Positions 1 to 14,576 of a stretch of DNA of 64,000 nt are shown one piece after another (position 1 is the stretch's first letter; every line of letters starts with the position of its first letter). The stretch is from Chrysoperla carnea (Eukaryota > Arthropoda > Insecta > Neuroptera > Chrysopidae). Location: positions 35,408,935 to 35,472,934 of the forward strand of contig NC_058338.1 of the NCBI RefSeq assembly GCF_905475395.1, written 5' to 3'. Both the position numbers and the translations under genes were made by a program. The notes beneath the pieces are model-generated. The model made no database searches and was not told the DNA's origin. It worked only from the letters and a program-made list of their open reading frames with translations.

Positions 1-1477
1 TTTCCAACCCTCTAGCTCAATTTAGGACGGTTACTCAGGTACATAAACTGTTAAGTACAGAGTATCTTTCCCCGTTGACCTTAGACACAGTACATAAGTC
101 TATTTTGGGAGGGGGGGGGGATATGATTAAGAAGATAATCAATACATTATAAGAACATAAACAAGTAATATTTGATAATTGAATAACAACATTTACGCCA
201 AATAATAAATCAATGTCAAATAATTCTTTTATTTTATTATATATTGTGTGTTGTTTGTTTGAACATAAACATCTCTTACATCATTTTTACACAAATAATA
301 TAAACCTACTCAACATAAAATGTGATTTATTACAAATTTGTTGTGTATGTTTAATGTACCCTGTGTGAATGGCTTTTATAACAAAGGCCAGAAATAAATA
401 TTTGGAAAATCAAGCTTTGAAAGAACTTGAAGGCAAACTGGAATACATTTTCTCTAAATTAAAACATATTAGAGTTTTAAAAAGAAAAATATTTTTTGCT
501 TTCAAATAAATAACCACCGCCAAAGGTAGCTCACTTTTTATCGAGTGATAAAAGTTATTATTTTAACATTATATTAACATTACATTTCTTATTCTTCCTG
601 GCATGTCCACGTTATCGCTCTACACAGTTACAAAGTGAACCGATATGATTTACTTCTAACTTAGCTATTTATATCGCGATTAAACCTGCGATTAAATGAA
701 AAGACCTGAAAAAACACTGAAGAAGAAAAACTGTAGATTTACTCTTAATTCATATTAATAAGAGTAAGATTTCCCTAGTCACGGCAAAAGAGTGTATTTT
801 TAAAATTGAAATATTCGATTTACAACTCAGTTCACTGTGCTATACAGTGATATAAAATTTAAAATAGAATTCTACCTAGTATCATTTTAGTATTTAAGTT
901 GTAAGTATATAGTGCCATACATTTGAAAACATAATTCTATTTTTTTAAATATCCTTTTTTCACGACAAGGTAGAATTAACCACGATTAAATGAAGCTGCA
1001 TAATTTTATTTCATATATTTGCATTAAAGCTTCATACTCTTTTAATTTCACAGGGTATATAATTGATTAAAGTCAATTGGTATCTGATCTTGTTATTTTT
1101 TTAAGAAAATGTTATAATTTAAGACATTAACAATTGATTTACTACTGGTATTCATTTGAAGACAAAAGACAAAAAACACTAACAACCAGTCAATCAGAGA
1201 CCTTTTTTATTCATTGACGTGTTTATCCAGTGCATTTTATTTTTTGAATTTATTATTATTTATTCTGGGTTAACGTAAACAGTCAGTAAAATATAACTCC
1301 ACATTTTATTAGGGAATGATTATTTGTCATATCAGCTAATATGAAATTTTATAGTTTGAAAATCTTTAGAATTTTAATGGAATGAAAAAATTAGACTCCC
1401 CCGTTTAACTTTTAACTGAATGCACTGTAAGACATTTTAGATCCGAAATAAAGATTATAATAAGGGTTTTTGAGGTT

Positions 1478-1815
1478 TTAGAGCCCTCACGGATAAACAG
1501 TGTCGTGTACGAAAAAATGTTTAATTTTTTATAAGGAATTTTTTATATTTAAACTTTTATTCTATCTCCTACGGTTTAAGACCGAATTGACCTTTGTTGC
1601 TCGTTTACGAATTCGACGTCACTTTTTTCATCCTCAGCACGCTATAAAATTTTCAGCTTGATATCTCTTTTCGTTTTTGAGTTGTGTTTACAACCGGACA
1701 GACGGGCAGAGTGACAGACAGACGGACAACCGAAAATGGACTAAGTAGGTGATTTGATGAACTATACCAAAATTTTGTTCGTTGTATCAATATTTTTAAC
1801 TTAGTATATCTTGAT
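1478..1815 (+). repeat. 0.6-kb dispersed repeat, 3' portion
   Basis: Shares GCCCTCACGGATAAACAGTG, TTTCAGCTTGATATCTCTTT, GACAGACGGACAACCG and ATGGACTAAGTAGGTGATTT with the other copies. Non-coding. Confidence 0.75.
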
Positions 1816-2184
1816 AGATATTACATACTTACTGATACCCACCCGCTTCACTAGGCTTAAAAGTAAAAACCACCGCTTAATAGCCTCCACCTCTTGATCT
1901 CACTTATCCCCTTTCTATCACACTCACAGGAATTGTTTTACGCAGTTAAAATATATTCACAGTTTTAAATTTTGTTAAATGTAAAAAAGTCATAATTCAT
2001 TAACATAAGTATATAAGAACAGACGGCCATGAATTGTTTGACATTTACTATTTTACATTTTTACAGAAATATTTTAATTTGTGGTTCAAAATGATGATCA
2101 TAGATAGAGCAGTAGTAAAATGCCAGATTAAATTAAATTTGTAAATTTTTTTTTATATCTTTATAAATTATAGCTCATGTGTTA

Positions 2185-2320
2185 TTTTGATGTATGAGCT
2201 ATATTGTTGTTCAGTTTCATGAAAATTCATTCGGTAGTTTTTGCGTGAAAGCGTTACAAACAAACAAACAAAAAAACAAACATCCTTACTTTCACATTTA
2301 TAATATAAAGGGATATACAA
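2185..2320 (+). repeat. Probable 3' end of an RTE-type element
   Basis: CATTCGGTAGTTTTTGCGTG, then AAACAAACAAAC repeats and TTTCACATTTATAATATAA, a tail style I know from insect RTE/SINE 3' ends. One copy only here. Confidence 0.4.
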
Positions 2321-3009
2321 GGTATAACATTCTTTCTGTTTTCAACGGTCTTATTTACCTTTACAATAACTTATGTAAGCAATATCTTCTCTAGACAAAA
2401 TAATGTTTTTCAATAAATTCACGTTTATATTTTCGATCATTTTCTCGAAACCAATAGAATAAAAACGATTATCTTTTGCATATACACTTATAAAATTGCA
2501 ATAAAATTCGAAATCAATTACGTTAACAAGAACATTAAATATACAATTACATTCCGGTTTCGTGCGTTTAATTACGCAATTTATTATTGGTTTGTAGTAG
2601 TTTTCATATAATCTACAGCAAGTTTTAAAAAAATTTCCATGATTCTTTTTATGTGCCTTTATGGGGATTGATAAAGAAAATATATTTGTAAATAAGAAAT
2701 TTCAGGCTTTAATCGTGGCTTGAGTATCAAATTTATTATTATCAAATTTTAATTTAGTGTTTTTCGACCAATTTTTTTGCCTGCTGTATATGTTCAGGTT
2801 TTTGTACAATAGGATACGTGAAAACAAATGGTAGAAATGTGCACCTGTCGAAAAGGTTGAAAATAGTTATGTCTTTTAAAATTAAGTATCTTGTTTATTT
2901 TCTTTTAACAAAAACGGCAGAAACTCTATTTTCAAAATGAATTGACCCAGATTTATTTGACCATTCATTTCCATAGTAATTATTTATATATTAAAATTAT
3001 ACGCCATGC

Positions 3010-3188
3010 CTTTTCCAAACTGAATCGATTTTGAAGATCATCGCCAATTTTTTAGTTTATTCGAATACGGAACTCTAAGCTCACACTTGCAACATAGCTA
3101 AGAACACTCTCCGTTAAATTACCTTTCCAATGAAACAAAGCGGTCAAACTTATAACACCCCTTTTTTTAGTTCGGGGGTTAAAAAGGT
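3010..3188 (+). repeat. Dispersed repeat B, copy 1
   Basis: Shares AACATAGCTAAGAACACTCT and AGCGGTCAAACTTATAACAC, then TTTAGTTCGGGGGTTAAAAA, with 6655-6872. Confidence 0.6.
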
Positions 3189-3529
3189 GTTGATGATGGA
3201 CAAGCAATGTTAAATAGCTTCACAGCATTCAAGCAAGAGTTGACTTGCAACACATCCTTTCTTAGTGAATTTCTATGCAGATTATGGATTTTGTATTACA
3301 AATTCCAAGTTTTTAACTTCAATGGTTTTGTTTCGGCGTTGTTTGTCAGTTTATATCTTATCTTTCTTATTTTTATACATACACCTATATTACCATAGTT
3401 TCAGATACTTCATACAAGGATATTTCCAGATTTTCTATTTATAAAGAAACATACCCAACATAGTGCTTCTGAGAAGAATAATTACAATTATTTGTTATAA
3501 ATATTAGAAATATTAATGGAATATCTATA

Positions 3530-3672
3530 TACAAAAGGACATCTTCTATTGCAGCCTAAGAGTGTACAAATCAAAATCGGTTCATCCGTTTGGAAGTTAC
3601 GATGCCACAGACAGACACACAGATATACAGAACTTATAACACTCGTCTCTGTTAGTCGGAATTAAAAAAAGA
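3530..3672 (+). repeat. Dispersed repeat B, copy 2 (3' part)
   Basis: AAATCGGTTCATCCGTTTGG, TTACGATGCCACAGACAGAC and AACTTATAACACTCG match 6655-6872. Confidence 0.5.
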
Positions 3673-4046
3673 TGTATTAAAACAGAAAATTCTACAAATA
3701 ATTTAGAAAACAAACTATATACAAACCGTTTTACCCACAAAAACAAAGAAATCAATATTCATTTTAATAAAATCTCTTTACAAGTGAAAATCTATTGTTG
3801 GATATTTATGTACGCATTTATTGTGTGATAAATTTATATTATACTAATGATTTTATTTAATAGTTCACGTTTTTCTTAAAAGGAAACAACATAAACGAAT
3901 ATTTACAAATACTTTCATGTTTTCCACCAGTTCCGTAATCACCTTCTGAGGTGATATAAATTATTCTTAACGGCTTAATGCATAAAGTAAAATTATACAA
4001 ACAGATGTCGATATTAAAATCGCTTTAAGGAAAATACTAGCCTCAC

Positions 4047-4140
4047 ACTTACGATATTCGTTGTGTGCGTAGTCATGGTAGGGACAATAAAATCGATGCC
4101 AGCGCTTCCAGTGAAAAATTTTGGCGATAAAGGTTATGTT
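4047..4140 (+). repeat. Short dispersed repeat C, copy 1
   Basis: GTGCGTAGTCATGGTAGGG, AAATCG and AGCGCTTCCAGTGAA are shared with 50393-50462. Confidence 0.55.
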
Positions 4141-6654
4141 TCATCATCACAAATGTTATTTTTTAAATGTAAATTATCATAATTATTTATTTAAATTTGT
4201 GAGACATTAATATTAAATTTTCAATGTAAGTCATAAATGCAATCCATACAATTATATATGCATCCATACAATTCTATAATTAAAGTAGTGTATCCTTACC
4301 ATGGAAACGCCTCCAATAAAACTCACGCACGGTGCGAATAGAACCATGACGTTGACAATTTTTTATATCAATCGCTGATATAAAGTATACGGTTATATTC
4401 ATAAACAAAGTCTCAATATTACACGTTATTTTCTTTGATTACGCTGCTGTAATGTAAATGTCACCCATATAAAAAATGACATAAGTCGTGTTTTTATGAC
4501 ATACATTAAATGATTCTATTGGGAATTTGTTCATTTTCAATTAGTATACTTTTATTAGCACGTAAGTATACAATCTTTTATCTATTATATGTAGATACAT
4601 TTATGTATGGTCTTACTTATATAAACAAAAAAGACTCATTCTTTTGGACTAAAATAGTAGGGATTCAAATGACCCCTGTAAGTTCAGGAACGGGCTGAAT
4701 AAGCACAGTTACCGACACGAAAAATAGATTACACAGTTCGAATCTCTCAAAATAATGAAATATCAGGTATATTTTTGAATTAATTTAATGTTAGTCTCCC
4801 AACTCATTCAATATATTTAGTTAACTTTTAATAAAGTTTTTGAAATGAAATTTTCTATAAATTTTCATAGAAAAATTTGTCTAAAATGATACCATACTAA
4901 TTGAAGCGTACCACTAAATACAAAGAGTTATTATACTGTAGAATATTTAATTTAAAACTAATAAAACCATGAAAGAAAGGATAAAGTTTTCTATAAATAA
5001 AATTTAAAACTTCACCTAAATTAGTTTGAAATATAGCTGTATTTCTAGCACACACTATTTAGATGTTCGGAAACATTTTTTTGGATTTTTTATCCAAAAT
5101 GTCTTTATTACGATGAGAGAGCAAAAGAAAAGCTAGGCAAGTAATTTAATTTTAGCTTTTTGATCAATAAATAAATAATTATTTTTCAAATATGTAGTAG
5201 TTCAAATCAAATTTTAAAAAAGTAATCACCTGTAGCTTCATACCTTTGATTTACAAAATTTTCTTTGTCGATTCCGTATTGAAGGAATAATTTTTCCACT
5301 TGATGACTATTTTTGACCACATCAAAGAGTAATTGATATGAATATTTAATATTTAATAACTTCTTGACATTCCATAAAAGGGTTTTATTTTAATTTTAAT
5401 AGTTTTCATTTATTTTTAGCACCTCCATTCAATTTTAGAATGTTTGATATAAAATAATGAACAATATTCAAAGTATTTTGTATATAAAAATTTTTCTGTA
5501 TATGTGGAAAAGTACTGTACCTTGGATCACTATATCTACATTTATATGCTTTGTAAGTACGAATATACCAACACACTATTTTTGAGAATTTTAATGTTAA
5601 ACCATCGCTAAAAATGTTTCTACACTCTTCGGCATAGAATTTTTTCACAATAGAATTCCAAAACAAAATAAGTTTAGATATTTGCGCAAAATATCCAATC
5701 TTAACCGTATACAGCTATGCACTTTGTTCCTATGCAAAGTATGCATTATAATGTCATTAAAAATTACCAATTGTTCCCAATGTTTCAATCCCATGATGAT
5801 GCTATTCCCTAGAATGACCTTTATCAGTTACAAGTTGAATAAAGCGTTTTGCAAGTGCAATTGATAGGCTGGGTGATCCTAGGTACATTAGGGTGTGTTT
5901 CATATTACATTATGAAACTGTACCATAAAACAAACATCAAGTACCATGGAAAAAACGTTATTAAACAATAGTTATTTAACACATTCAATTTTGATTCTAG
6001 GTACTACATTTTACTTCTACATGAACATCGAAAATATCACAAACTCCCTTAATATATGTATTACTTGGTAGATAGAATATAATATAGAAGGTACATTATA
6101 TATTACAATGTGATTATATTATGTAAAACCACAAATCCCAATAGGATTCTTTATAATATATGTGTGATGGTTGGTACCTACGAGTTCATTCTCTTCAAAA
6201 TATGTAACGTAATGTATATATGTATCTATATCTATATATCTATCAGTATCTATCTACTAACAACTAGAAACATCATAGTCATCACATCACATGATAGATA
6301 ATATCTGCTTGCATTAAAGAAATATATTTTCAATAACACATGAGATATTTATAAAATTTCATGAAAGACATATTATCAAGATAAGTAGCAACATTCACTT
6401 CAAAAATGAGAATTGCAGATAAATTTTATTTAGTAATCAAATTGTAAGGTAAAGGTGTAAAGTTTAATCAAAGTGGGCTTATATATTTTTATTTTTAAAT
6501 AAAAGCAAAACGGTATGGAATATCAGTGTTTTATTTTTTACAAGCTTTTAATAACTTGCCTTTCATGTATATATACATCTAACAGAATATTTTAACATAA
6601 TTTTTTTCCAAGTTTTCCTATTTTCTATTGTAAACAAACGAAATTTACAAAAAG

Positions 6655-6872
6655 TAAAAAATCTTGACAAATTTTTCGGATACAGAACCCTTAACTCGTA
6701 TTTTAAACATAGTTAAGAATACTTTCTATTAAATTAACTTTCAGACAAATCGAAATCAAAATCAATTCTTCCGCTTAGGCGCTACGATGCCACAGACAGA
6801 CAGACATACACACACACACACACATAGCGGTCAAACTTATAACACTCTTTTTTTTTAGTTCGGGGGCTAAAA
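6655..6872 (+). repeat. Dispersed repeat B, copy 3
   Basis: Most complete copy: GGATACAGAACCCTTAACTC, AACATAGTTAAGAATACTTT, CGCTACGATGCCACAGACAG, a CA microsatellite, then GCGGTCAAACTTATAACACT and a TTTAGTTCGGGGGCTAAAAA end. Confidence 0.6.
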
Positions 6873-9494
6873 ATATAATCAATTTATACTTCCATATCAC
6901 GATCCACATCAATATGTCAATTTTTATGAATGTTTATCATTATTAATTAACAGTTTTTTAAACTCTGAAACGACAATCAAGCTAATTAATTAAGCAATCA
7001 CGTAAAATTGTTTAATTTTAAATTTGCAAATTACTTTTTGTAAACGAATGTATTATAACCATCTTAATTAATATAATGCTGACCAAATAAGCGCAAATAA
7101 ACAACTTTGAGGAGGAATAAAAAAACATCACTTTTACTATGACAAACCATCAAACCAATGAATATTAGCTATCCAAAAGATTCATTAATGGTGGATGTAA
7201 AGAAATAATTTTGTTTTCTGAGCTTTCCAAAATCATCTCGGGCATAAGCTGGCCAAATATTTCCACTGCACGTATAAAAAGGAATTATAATATAAGTCCG
7301 GATGAAAAAATTAATATTTATTGAATAACCTTATAGGTTTGAGAAATTTTCCATTAAATGCAAAAAATGTTTTATACATTTTCTGTAGGTTGCTATGTAA
7401 GTAATGAAATTTTTAATAGTATTCTGTTAATTTGACTTTAACTTTGGGGAAAATCTCATCTTTGTAGCATGTATAGAATAGAAAAACGTAATTTTGGGAG
7501 TGTTTTCCCATTTTCCAGAAGGTTACTATTAAAAAGTTGAAATTTTTCAATTTTTTCCGTCGGCTTCAAGAATTTTTGCGTCAAATTCACAAAAGCGCAT
7601 TTTTCTAGCATGTCTAGAAGTCCCTTCTTTATAGATCAGTGAGTGTCTCAGTCAGCTTCACTTGGGGCTATATATTATTATAGATGAATTGCCAAAGTAG
7701 CATTCTGTAGAATTAAGTATATCGTTGAAACTGTGTAGACTAATAAAGAACTTATCGAACAATACGTTTTCAAAACCTTTTCTGCAAGGTGAGAGACAAG
7801 ATATCCATGTCCTAATTAATAACTTTTATATAATGTAAAATATAAAAACTAATAAGTTTTTTTTTAATTATAATAATAAAATATTAAATTTTATATATAT
7901 ATATACATATAATACACAAACGAGTGAATATAATCTATAAATCACTATATTTTACATGCAAGTATTATGATACTTCAAAACAAAAATAATAGTCTATTTC
8001 CGTTATTAGCACCAATAAAAGTCAATGATTAATCGACATTTTAATTAACTTTTTTTTTTGTTAACATTTCATTGAGTTTAATTAAAATAAAATTTAATTA
8101 ACTATTAAAATAGTTTATGAATTATTTAAATTATCAAAATATATAGAATAAAAAAAAGGTAATTTATACTTCAATTCATTCATTCAAGAGAAAGCAGCAT
8201 TGGCTACAATATTATGATTTATTAATATTATTGTTAGAATTTAATACGATTATACAGATTAAACAGATTATATTATCAGCATATTATTCAAACAGGTTAC
8301 ATTATTTGAATTAAAACTATAAAATAACGTCGTTATCAATTATATTTATTATATTAGCAAAATATCTCGTACACTTAAATTTGTATGTCGCTTTTGGTTA
8401 AACGTTTTTGAAACCCTAGATAAATGACCCTATTGTCATCCTAATTCAAATCGACGATCCCTTCTAAAACCATTCGTTTCGGAATTACAGCCCTTTAAAT
8501 AGCACAAACAAAGTTTGACGTCTCTATACAGGGTGTCCTGAAAAGTTCTCTTCCATTTTTTTATGCGATGCACGGGTAGTTAGCTATTAATGAGTAGTAA
8601 TAAATACTAAATTTAGATTAATAATCCCTGATCAAAAGTTATGGTCAAATAAATTAATTGTAGTTGAATTAATTGCAGAGGGTCTGCTTGTTGTCATATA
8701 AATTACAAATTCGCCCCAATTCCTGGATCAATTTTTTGAATTATAAATACATATTGGTTAAAGTATTTATTTTTTATTTTTTTGCCATGATTAGGGCTCT
8801 GCTAATCCCCTTGCTTTAACCAGTAACAACGATCAGCTGATGTTGTTTTGACCAACACTGCTTGTCAAATACCGTTTAAATAAATACATTTACCCTAAGC
8901 TGTTTCTTATATGTTGTCTTATAAAAGCCACATCTGAAGTACCTGCGAATATAAATTATTTCAAAATATCAATGCCAAAATACCAATTATGATTTTCATT
9001 CCATTAAAAATAAAATGTTTTGTATTATTTTTTACAAGTTAAATAATTAAAAATAAAAATTTATAAAAAGATACTTATATGTATGGAAAAACAATAATCA
9101 AGTATACAATTTTAAATAAAAAAGATACTTTACATAAAAAACATTTTTTATAATCTACATCATTAATGTTTTAAAACTCAGACATCTTGTATTTCATTTA
9201 ATTTAAAATGATATTCGAAAGTGTATTCAAACTCAAGAGATTTTTCAAATTAATTTTTTTTTTAGTTTTTTGTAATACATTTTGTCTCACATTAGTTTGT
9301 GCTAAAATAAAACACTTTACAGGATGAAATATTTTTTAATAATAAAAATTGGATGTTATTAAAAAACCATGAAAACTATCATATTGATATTGAAGGAAAG
9401 ATAACATATTGACGAATGATGTCAGATAATTTAATTATAATTTCATTTTTTTATTTTTCTTCCGTTCTAAACAATTTATTTTATAAAATTAATA

Positions 9495-9708
9495 ATTATA
9501 GTTTAAACAACTAAAAATATGCTTTTGTAAGAAACTGAACTAAAAAGTAGAAAATAAATAATAGTTTAACAAACACCCCATGCTTTTTTACGATAAAATG
9601 ATTTTTTTCTTAATCACTTTTTTTTTTAACAGAAATTATTTTCTACTTTTAACTTCAGCTAGGTACAAAATCGAATTTTTTAATTTTTCAAACTATTATT
9701 TAGTCATA
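9495..9708. mobile_element. Foldback MITE, copy 2
   Basis: Shares ATAGTTTAAACAACTAAAAA, GCTTTTGTAAGAAACTGAAC, AAAGTAGAAAATAA and the right-end TTTTTCAAACTATTATTTA with the element at 14268-14576, with a shorter centre. Confidence 0.55.
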
Positions 9709-11145
9709 TTATTGAATGTTATCTGCGCTTCCACCATCAACAACCAACCTTTCGGTCATTGATAGGTGTGTGAAGTATCAATTCAATCCGACATTTTGAA
9801 GTGGGGGGAAATCATGTTGTGCAATTTTGAAACAGCCTATATAAAATTATTTTATTCTCAAAAAGTATAAAATATAGTTTTTTTCCATATACTTCTTTAT
9901 ATGTATTCATTTATTCTTGTATTTATTTGAAATTAGCGTCTAATCATTCAACATTATGTTATATACTATATAAAGTTTTTATACTTTTTTCCATAATTTG
10001 TCTTCATAAAAGCATTCATTTCGAATGTTATAATGACAGATTTTGTTTAATCACTTTTTATTTCACGAAGCACAATATTGATGATAATTATTGTTGTAAA
10101 ATACAAACTGAAAAATGAAAAGTTCATGTTTATTGTGCGCATTGCTTATCGTACTTCAGTGCTTGGTCAATATTTATAAATATAAGGTATTAAATTATTA
10201 TTTAAGTAGTATTTAATGAATAGTATTTAAGTAGTATTTTTGTTGAAAATTTTATCTTCTACAACTTTTATAATGAATGTTTATACGATTGAAGGTAACA
10301 GAAACGAGATATTCACGAAAAAATGTGAATTTTCGAGACCTTTGACCTTGAATATCATAGGACACGAACCTATGTGACTTGCTTGACCATATGTGACTTT
10401 TGAGACAACATTTGTACTATCAAAATAAAGGTTTGTACAAAAATTCCGTTAGATTCCGAGGTTGACCACTTATAATGACTAAGATGATCGGGTTATAATA
10501 AGTTTATCTAGTGAAAGTATTCGATAAATTAAAAAAAAAAAAACAAAGACAGTCTTTTAATTTTAATTCAATTGTACCTACAATTAAAATCACAATATTG
10601 TCACACGGTATCCCTTTCAAATCAAATTAATCACAGAGAAAAGCATTTATTTTGTATTGACGTTTCAAACTGTGTATAGGAGTTAGTTTCTTATAACTAA
10701 CTAGAGATATATATTCTACACCATGTACACCATATACGACATAATATAAGTAAGTCGGTCAACTGAATGTAATTGCTCCCTTAGGATAACAAGTATTGTA
10801 AAAACAATGCGACTAAAATAACAATGAAATATCCCAAAATTAAACACAGACGACCCATAAAATAATCCAACACTAGCAAGCGTATAGTATACTATATAAT
10901 ATACAAGCTTTAATGAGTAAGACCTGTACAAACGCAAGACCAATGCCTTTCAAATTAAGCAAGGTGGCAACTTAAAGATTAAGGATTGATTTTTTTATAT
11001 GTAGTTGAAATACGTATAAATCAATCACCAAATTTTCAGGGGAGGTGCAGGGTTTTAAAAATACCCTGGGTAAAAAAAACAAGAGTGAAAAATGGCATAT
11101 TTTGAAATATTTTAATAACTTTCATTTGAAATAAAAAACACGAAT

Positions 11146-11585
11146 AAAAAACAAGTGAATTGACTGAGTTAATTGTAGAAATACGATGTATAGACAATGT
11201 TGATTGCGAAATCGTTTGTTTTTTTACGCCATATAAGTAAAGAAAGATAGCCACTGGTAGAGAGACACATATACATGCATGTCACAAATACATAGCTGAC
11301 ATTCCATATATATTTGCGCCGTCACCGGTAAACAATGATGTTTACGCAAAAATTGTCATACAAAATTTTTTATTTTTGTTCTATCTCTAACGATTTACAA
11401 GATGGGTCCTACGTACCCAAGGCCCAATTGACCTATGTTGCTCATTTACGAACTCATCCCCAATTTGCTTGATATCTTTATTCGATTTGGAGTTATCGTG
11501 TGTACGGACGGACGGAAGGACAGACATTTCGATATCTGTGTTGATTTTCGAAATATCGAATATCAGTAATCTGAGTACCTATTAT
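11146..11585 (+). repeat. 0.6-kb dispersed repeat copy
   Basis: AACAAGTGAATTGACTGAGT start, GTAAACAATGATGTTTACG, GGGTCCTACGTACCCAAG and a GGACGGACGGAAGGACAGAC stretch. Diverges before the usual 3' end. Confidence 0.75.
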
Positions 11586-11935
11586 ATTGTAACAAATTCT
11601 TAAATGTTTTATTTCAATTTTCGGAGTGTAAATAATTACTTGCTATCGGAAAGTTAACAAGCATATATACTTAATTTAACTTAATACTAAAAACATTTGG
11701 TGTTATTTTTTGTGTTGTGTTTTCCTAAGGAAAATTGTTCACTGCTTACGATAAAGAAACAAAAAAAAAACTAAATTACAAGTTACATTGTCATCAGTGT
11801 TAAACTTATTTTTTATATATAGATATAGTCTTACAAGATAAATAGGATTTTTGTAATCGGCCAACAATATTGAGAATATAAAATTTGTTAAGAAATCTTT
11901 AGCTGTGCAAATCAGAGTAAATGTTTTTTTATTAA

Positions 11936-12150
11936 AAACAAGTGAAAACAAACAATTGACTGAGTTAATTGTTGAAATACCATGCATAGACAGTGTAGAT
12001 TACTCTATCACATTATATATCAATACATGTCACACATATATAACTGATATTCCCATATAAAACATACTATACAATTAATGCCTAATTTGCGCCCTCACAG
12101 GTAAACAGTGATGTCTACGAAAACATATTTCGAACAAAAGTTTTTAGCGG
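11936..12150 (+). repeat. 0.6-kb dispersed repeat, 5' portion
   Basis: AACAAGTGAAAACAAACAAT, GTTGAAATACCATGCATAGA and TTGCGCCCTCACAGGTAAAC, then the copy ends. Confidence 0.75.
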
Positions 12151-13014
12151 TATTAATTGTCCACATAGTATTAATTTTCAGCGATATAATATATGATATT
12201 TTGTTTTGAAAAACTCAGTCTATACATTAAATATATACTTTAGCTTTCATCATAGCTATAAGGAAAACGCAATATTTTTATTTTCTTGCACCCAGGTTTG
12301 GGTCATAAACCGACACTCACATTGAAACTCAACAATTTCCAACCAGGCTTAAATCAATATTGGCTTTGTTGTTTTTTTATACTGTGCTTATAAATTTCGT
12401 GATAAAGCACTTTGTATCTAATTTTAGTGATAATACTAACAAGTTTCTAGAAATATAATCGAAAATATGTATTGTAACTGTGGTAAATGATTGTATATTA
12501 TATTTGTAATATAGCTCCACCACATTAAGAGAACAAGTTAACGCCATAATATCCGTGATTTTCGACGTATATACCTATTTAAGTTTAAGTTTTAGAGCTA
12601 CTTCTCTACAAAGTTCTTAGATAACCAATATCTAACATTGTTGTAATTTGTTACGTTACACCAGTGATAAAATACCATTTATGAACAACAAGATACGATA
12701 AAATGTTTTAATTTTAACATGGAGCGAACTAAAGTTTTATCAATCAAATAGATGCCTTTAAAGTCCTTCTTCATTATCTATTCTTAGCAGAGATACAAAA
12801 CGCGTTGGGAAATTTAAATGTTCGATAAAACATCACACGTTTACTTTGATTCTTTAATTTTAAAAATTTAAAATTTAAAATTTTAAAAATTAAAAAATTA
12901 TTCTAAAAAGATGATTCTTATACTTTTAGGCTTGTTTCCGATTCTTTTAAATGGTTTTAACATGTTTTTATTAACTCGCTTTTTATATGTCCGGATAGAA
13001 TTTTAATGTATCAT

Positions 13015-13098
13015 GGAAACCAAAAACACGTGGCGCATGCAGCAGACACTACACTCATTATAGTTATATAATGCATGCGCCCTATGTTTTTCGTTTCC
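13015..13098. repeat. Imperfect 27-bp palindrome
   Basis: 13015-13041 and 13072-13098 pair at 23 of 27 bases (GGCGCATGCA against TGCATGCGCC). Probably the core of a decayed palindromic element. Confidence 0.55.
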
Positions 13099-14267
13099 AA
13101 TCTTACAAGTATTTAAATAGCTTTTAATTATTTTTTACTTTTTATTCCGTTATAGAATCATGAAAAATTAAAAAATTTAAAATTTTTTTTTTTATTTAAT
13201 CTATATTATTTCAGTGTTTTTTCTCAGAAATTAGCCTACTCAGAGCTTTAGCACATTTCCAGAATGTATAAGGACTATTTAAGCGCTTCAAAAATAAATA
13301 AATATAACAAAAGTTGGCCGTAAAAGTTATCAGATCAGTCTCATAGTAATAAACTATTATAAAGCCATGGAAAAAAGTTCGGCAACAAATTATTTTCAAA
13401 AGGTTGGAGATAAATTTATACACTCGTTTTTATTAGGTTTTCTAATAAAAAGTCGTAGAATAATATACCTTAATGTTATACCATACAAAATATAAGTAAT
13501 TAATACTAGTAGGTCAACGAATTTGACAAGCCAATACTATGACATTATGTCCGTTTTAAAATTTGAATTTCCGTTTTAGAAATTTTGAATTTCTCTCACT
13601 GTAATTAAAAAGATAATAATTACTGAAATAATGGTTTAGTTGAAATGTCCAGCCAATAAAGTTACGAAAAAAAAATATTTGAACAAAATTTAAATTTCAT
13701 GAATATTCCCTATTGAGGTATAAAACTCTACCCTGTAGTATTTTCAATAAAAAAAATGAAAAACTTGACAAGAATGTAAAAATAATAAATAATCATTAAT
13801 AACATGAATGAAATGAAATCAATATTGCAATAAATATTTTTCTTGAAGTTTTCTTTTCAGAATCTATCCTACTATATGGATGGACATGTTTTTATTTTTA
13901 CTTTAACATTTTTTATGTATATTGATAATAAAAAACGACATAAAAAAACATCATAAATATATTTTGACTGTATGTTATGACTGTTCTGAATCCATTAATC
14001 ATTAATATTTGTTATGGATCAAACATACACAATGTTACAAGTCAGTAATTTCATCGAAAGTATGCGTATGGTTTTTAAATTTTTAATATTTCAATGATTT
14101 TACAAATAAATGTTTCATTATTATTAATTGATAAAACGATTTTTAAAAATTGAATGCTTATAGTAATAAATTTCCAACATGCAATTTTTGAAATGTAACT
14201 AATATCGTTTAACGTACAAAAAAAATTTTCCCACTTACTAATCCAAATTTTACCAAGGTTATAAAGA

Positions 14268-14576
14268 AAATAATAGTTTAAAAAACTAAAATACGCGCTT
14301 TTGTAACAAGCTGAACTAAAAGGTAGAACATAATTTCTTTAAATTCAAGAAAATCATTTTATCGTAAAAAATAAGTGTGGAGTGCTAAATTTCAATTATT
14401 GTAAATATTTTATAAACAGATATTGGTAAAAGCAAAGTCATTTTAAAATATCTTAAAAAAAACCCCACGCTTTTTTAAGATAAAATGAATTTTTTGAATT
14501 CAAAAAAATTATTTTCTACCTTTAAGTGTGCAGCTTGTTACAAAAGCGTGTTTTTTAGTTTTTTCAAACTATTATT
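14268..14576. mobile_element. Foldback MITE, copy 1
   Basis: Left arm (AATAGTTTAAAAAACTAAAA, CGCTTTTGTAACAAGCTG, AAGGTAGAA) and right arm pair imperfectly over about 100 bases. The loop holds a unique AT-rich stretch. Related to 9495-9708. Confidence 0.65.
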
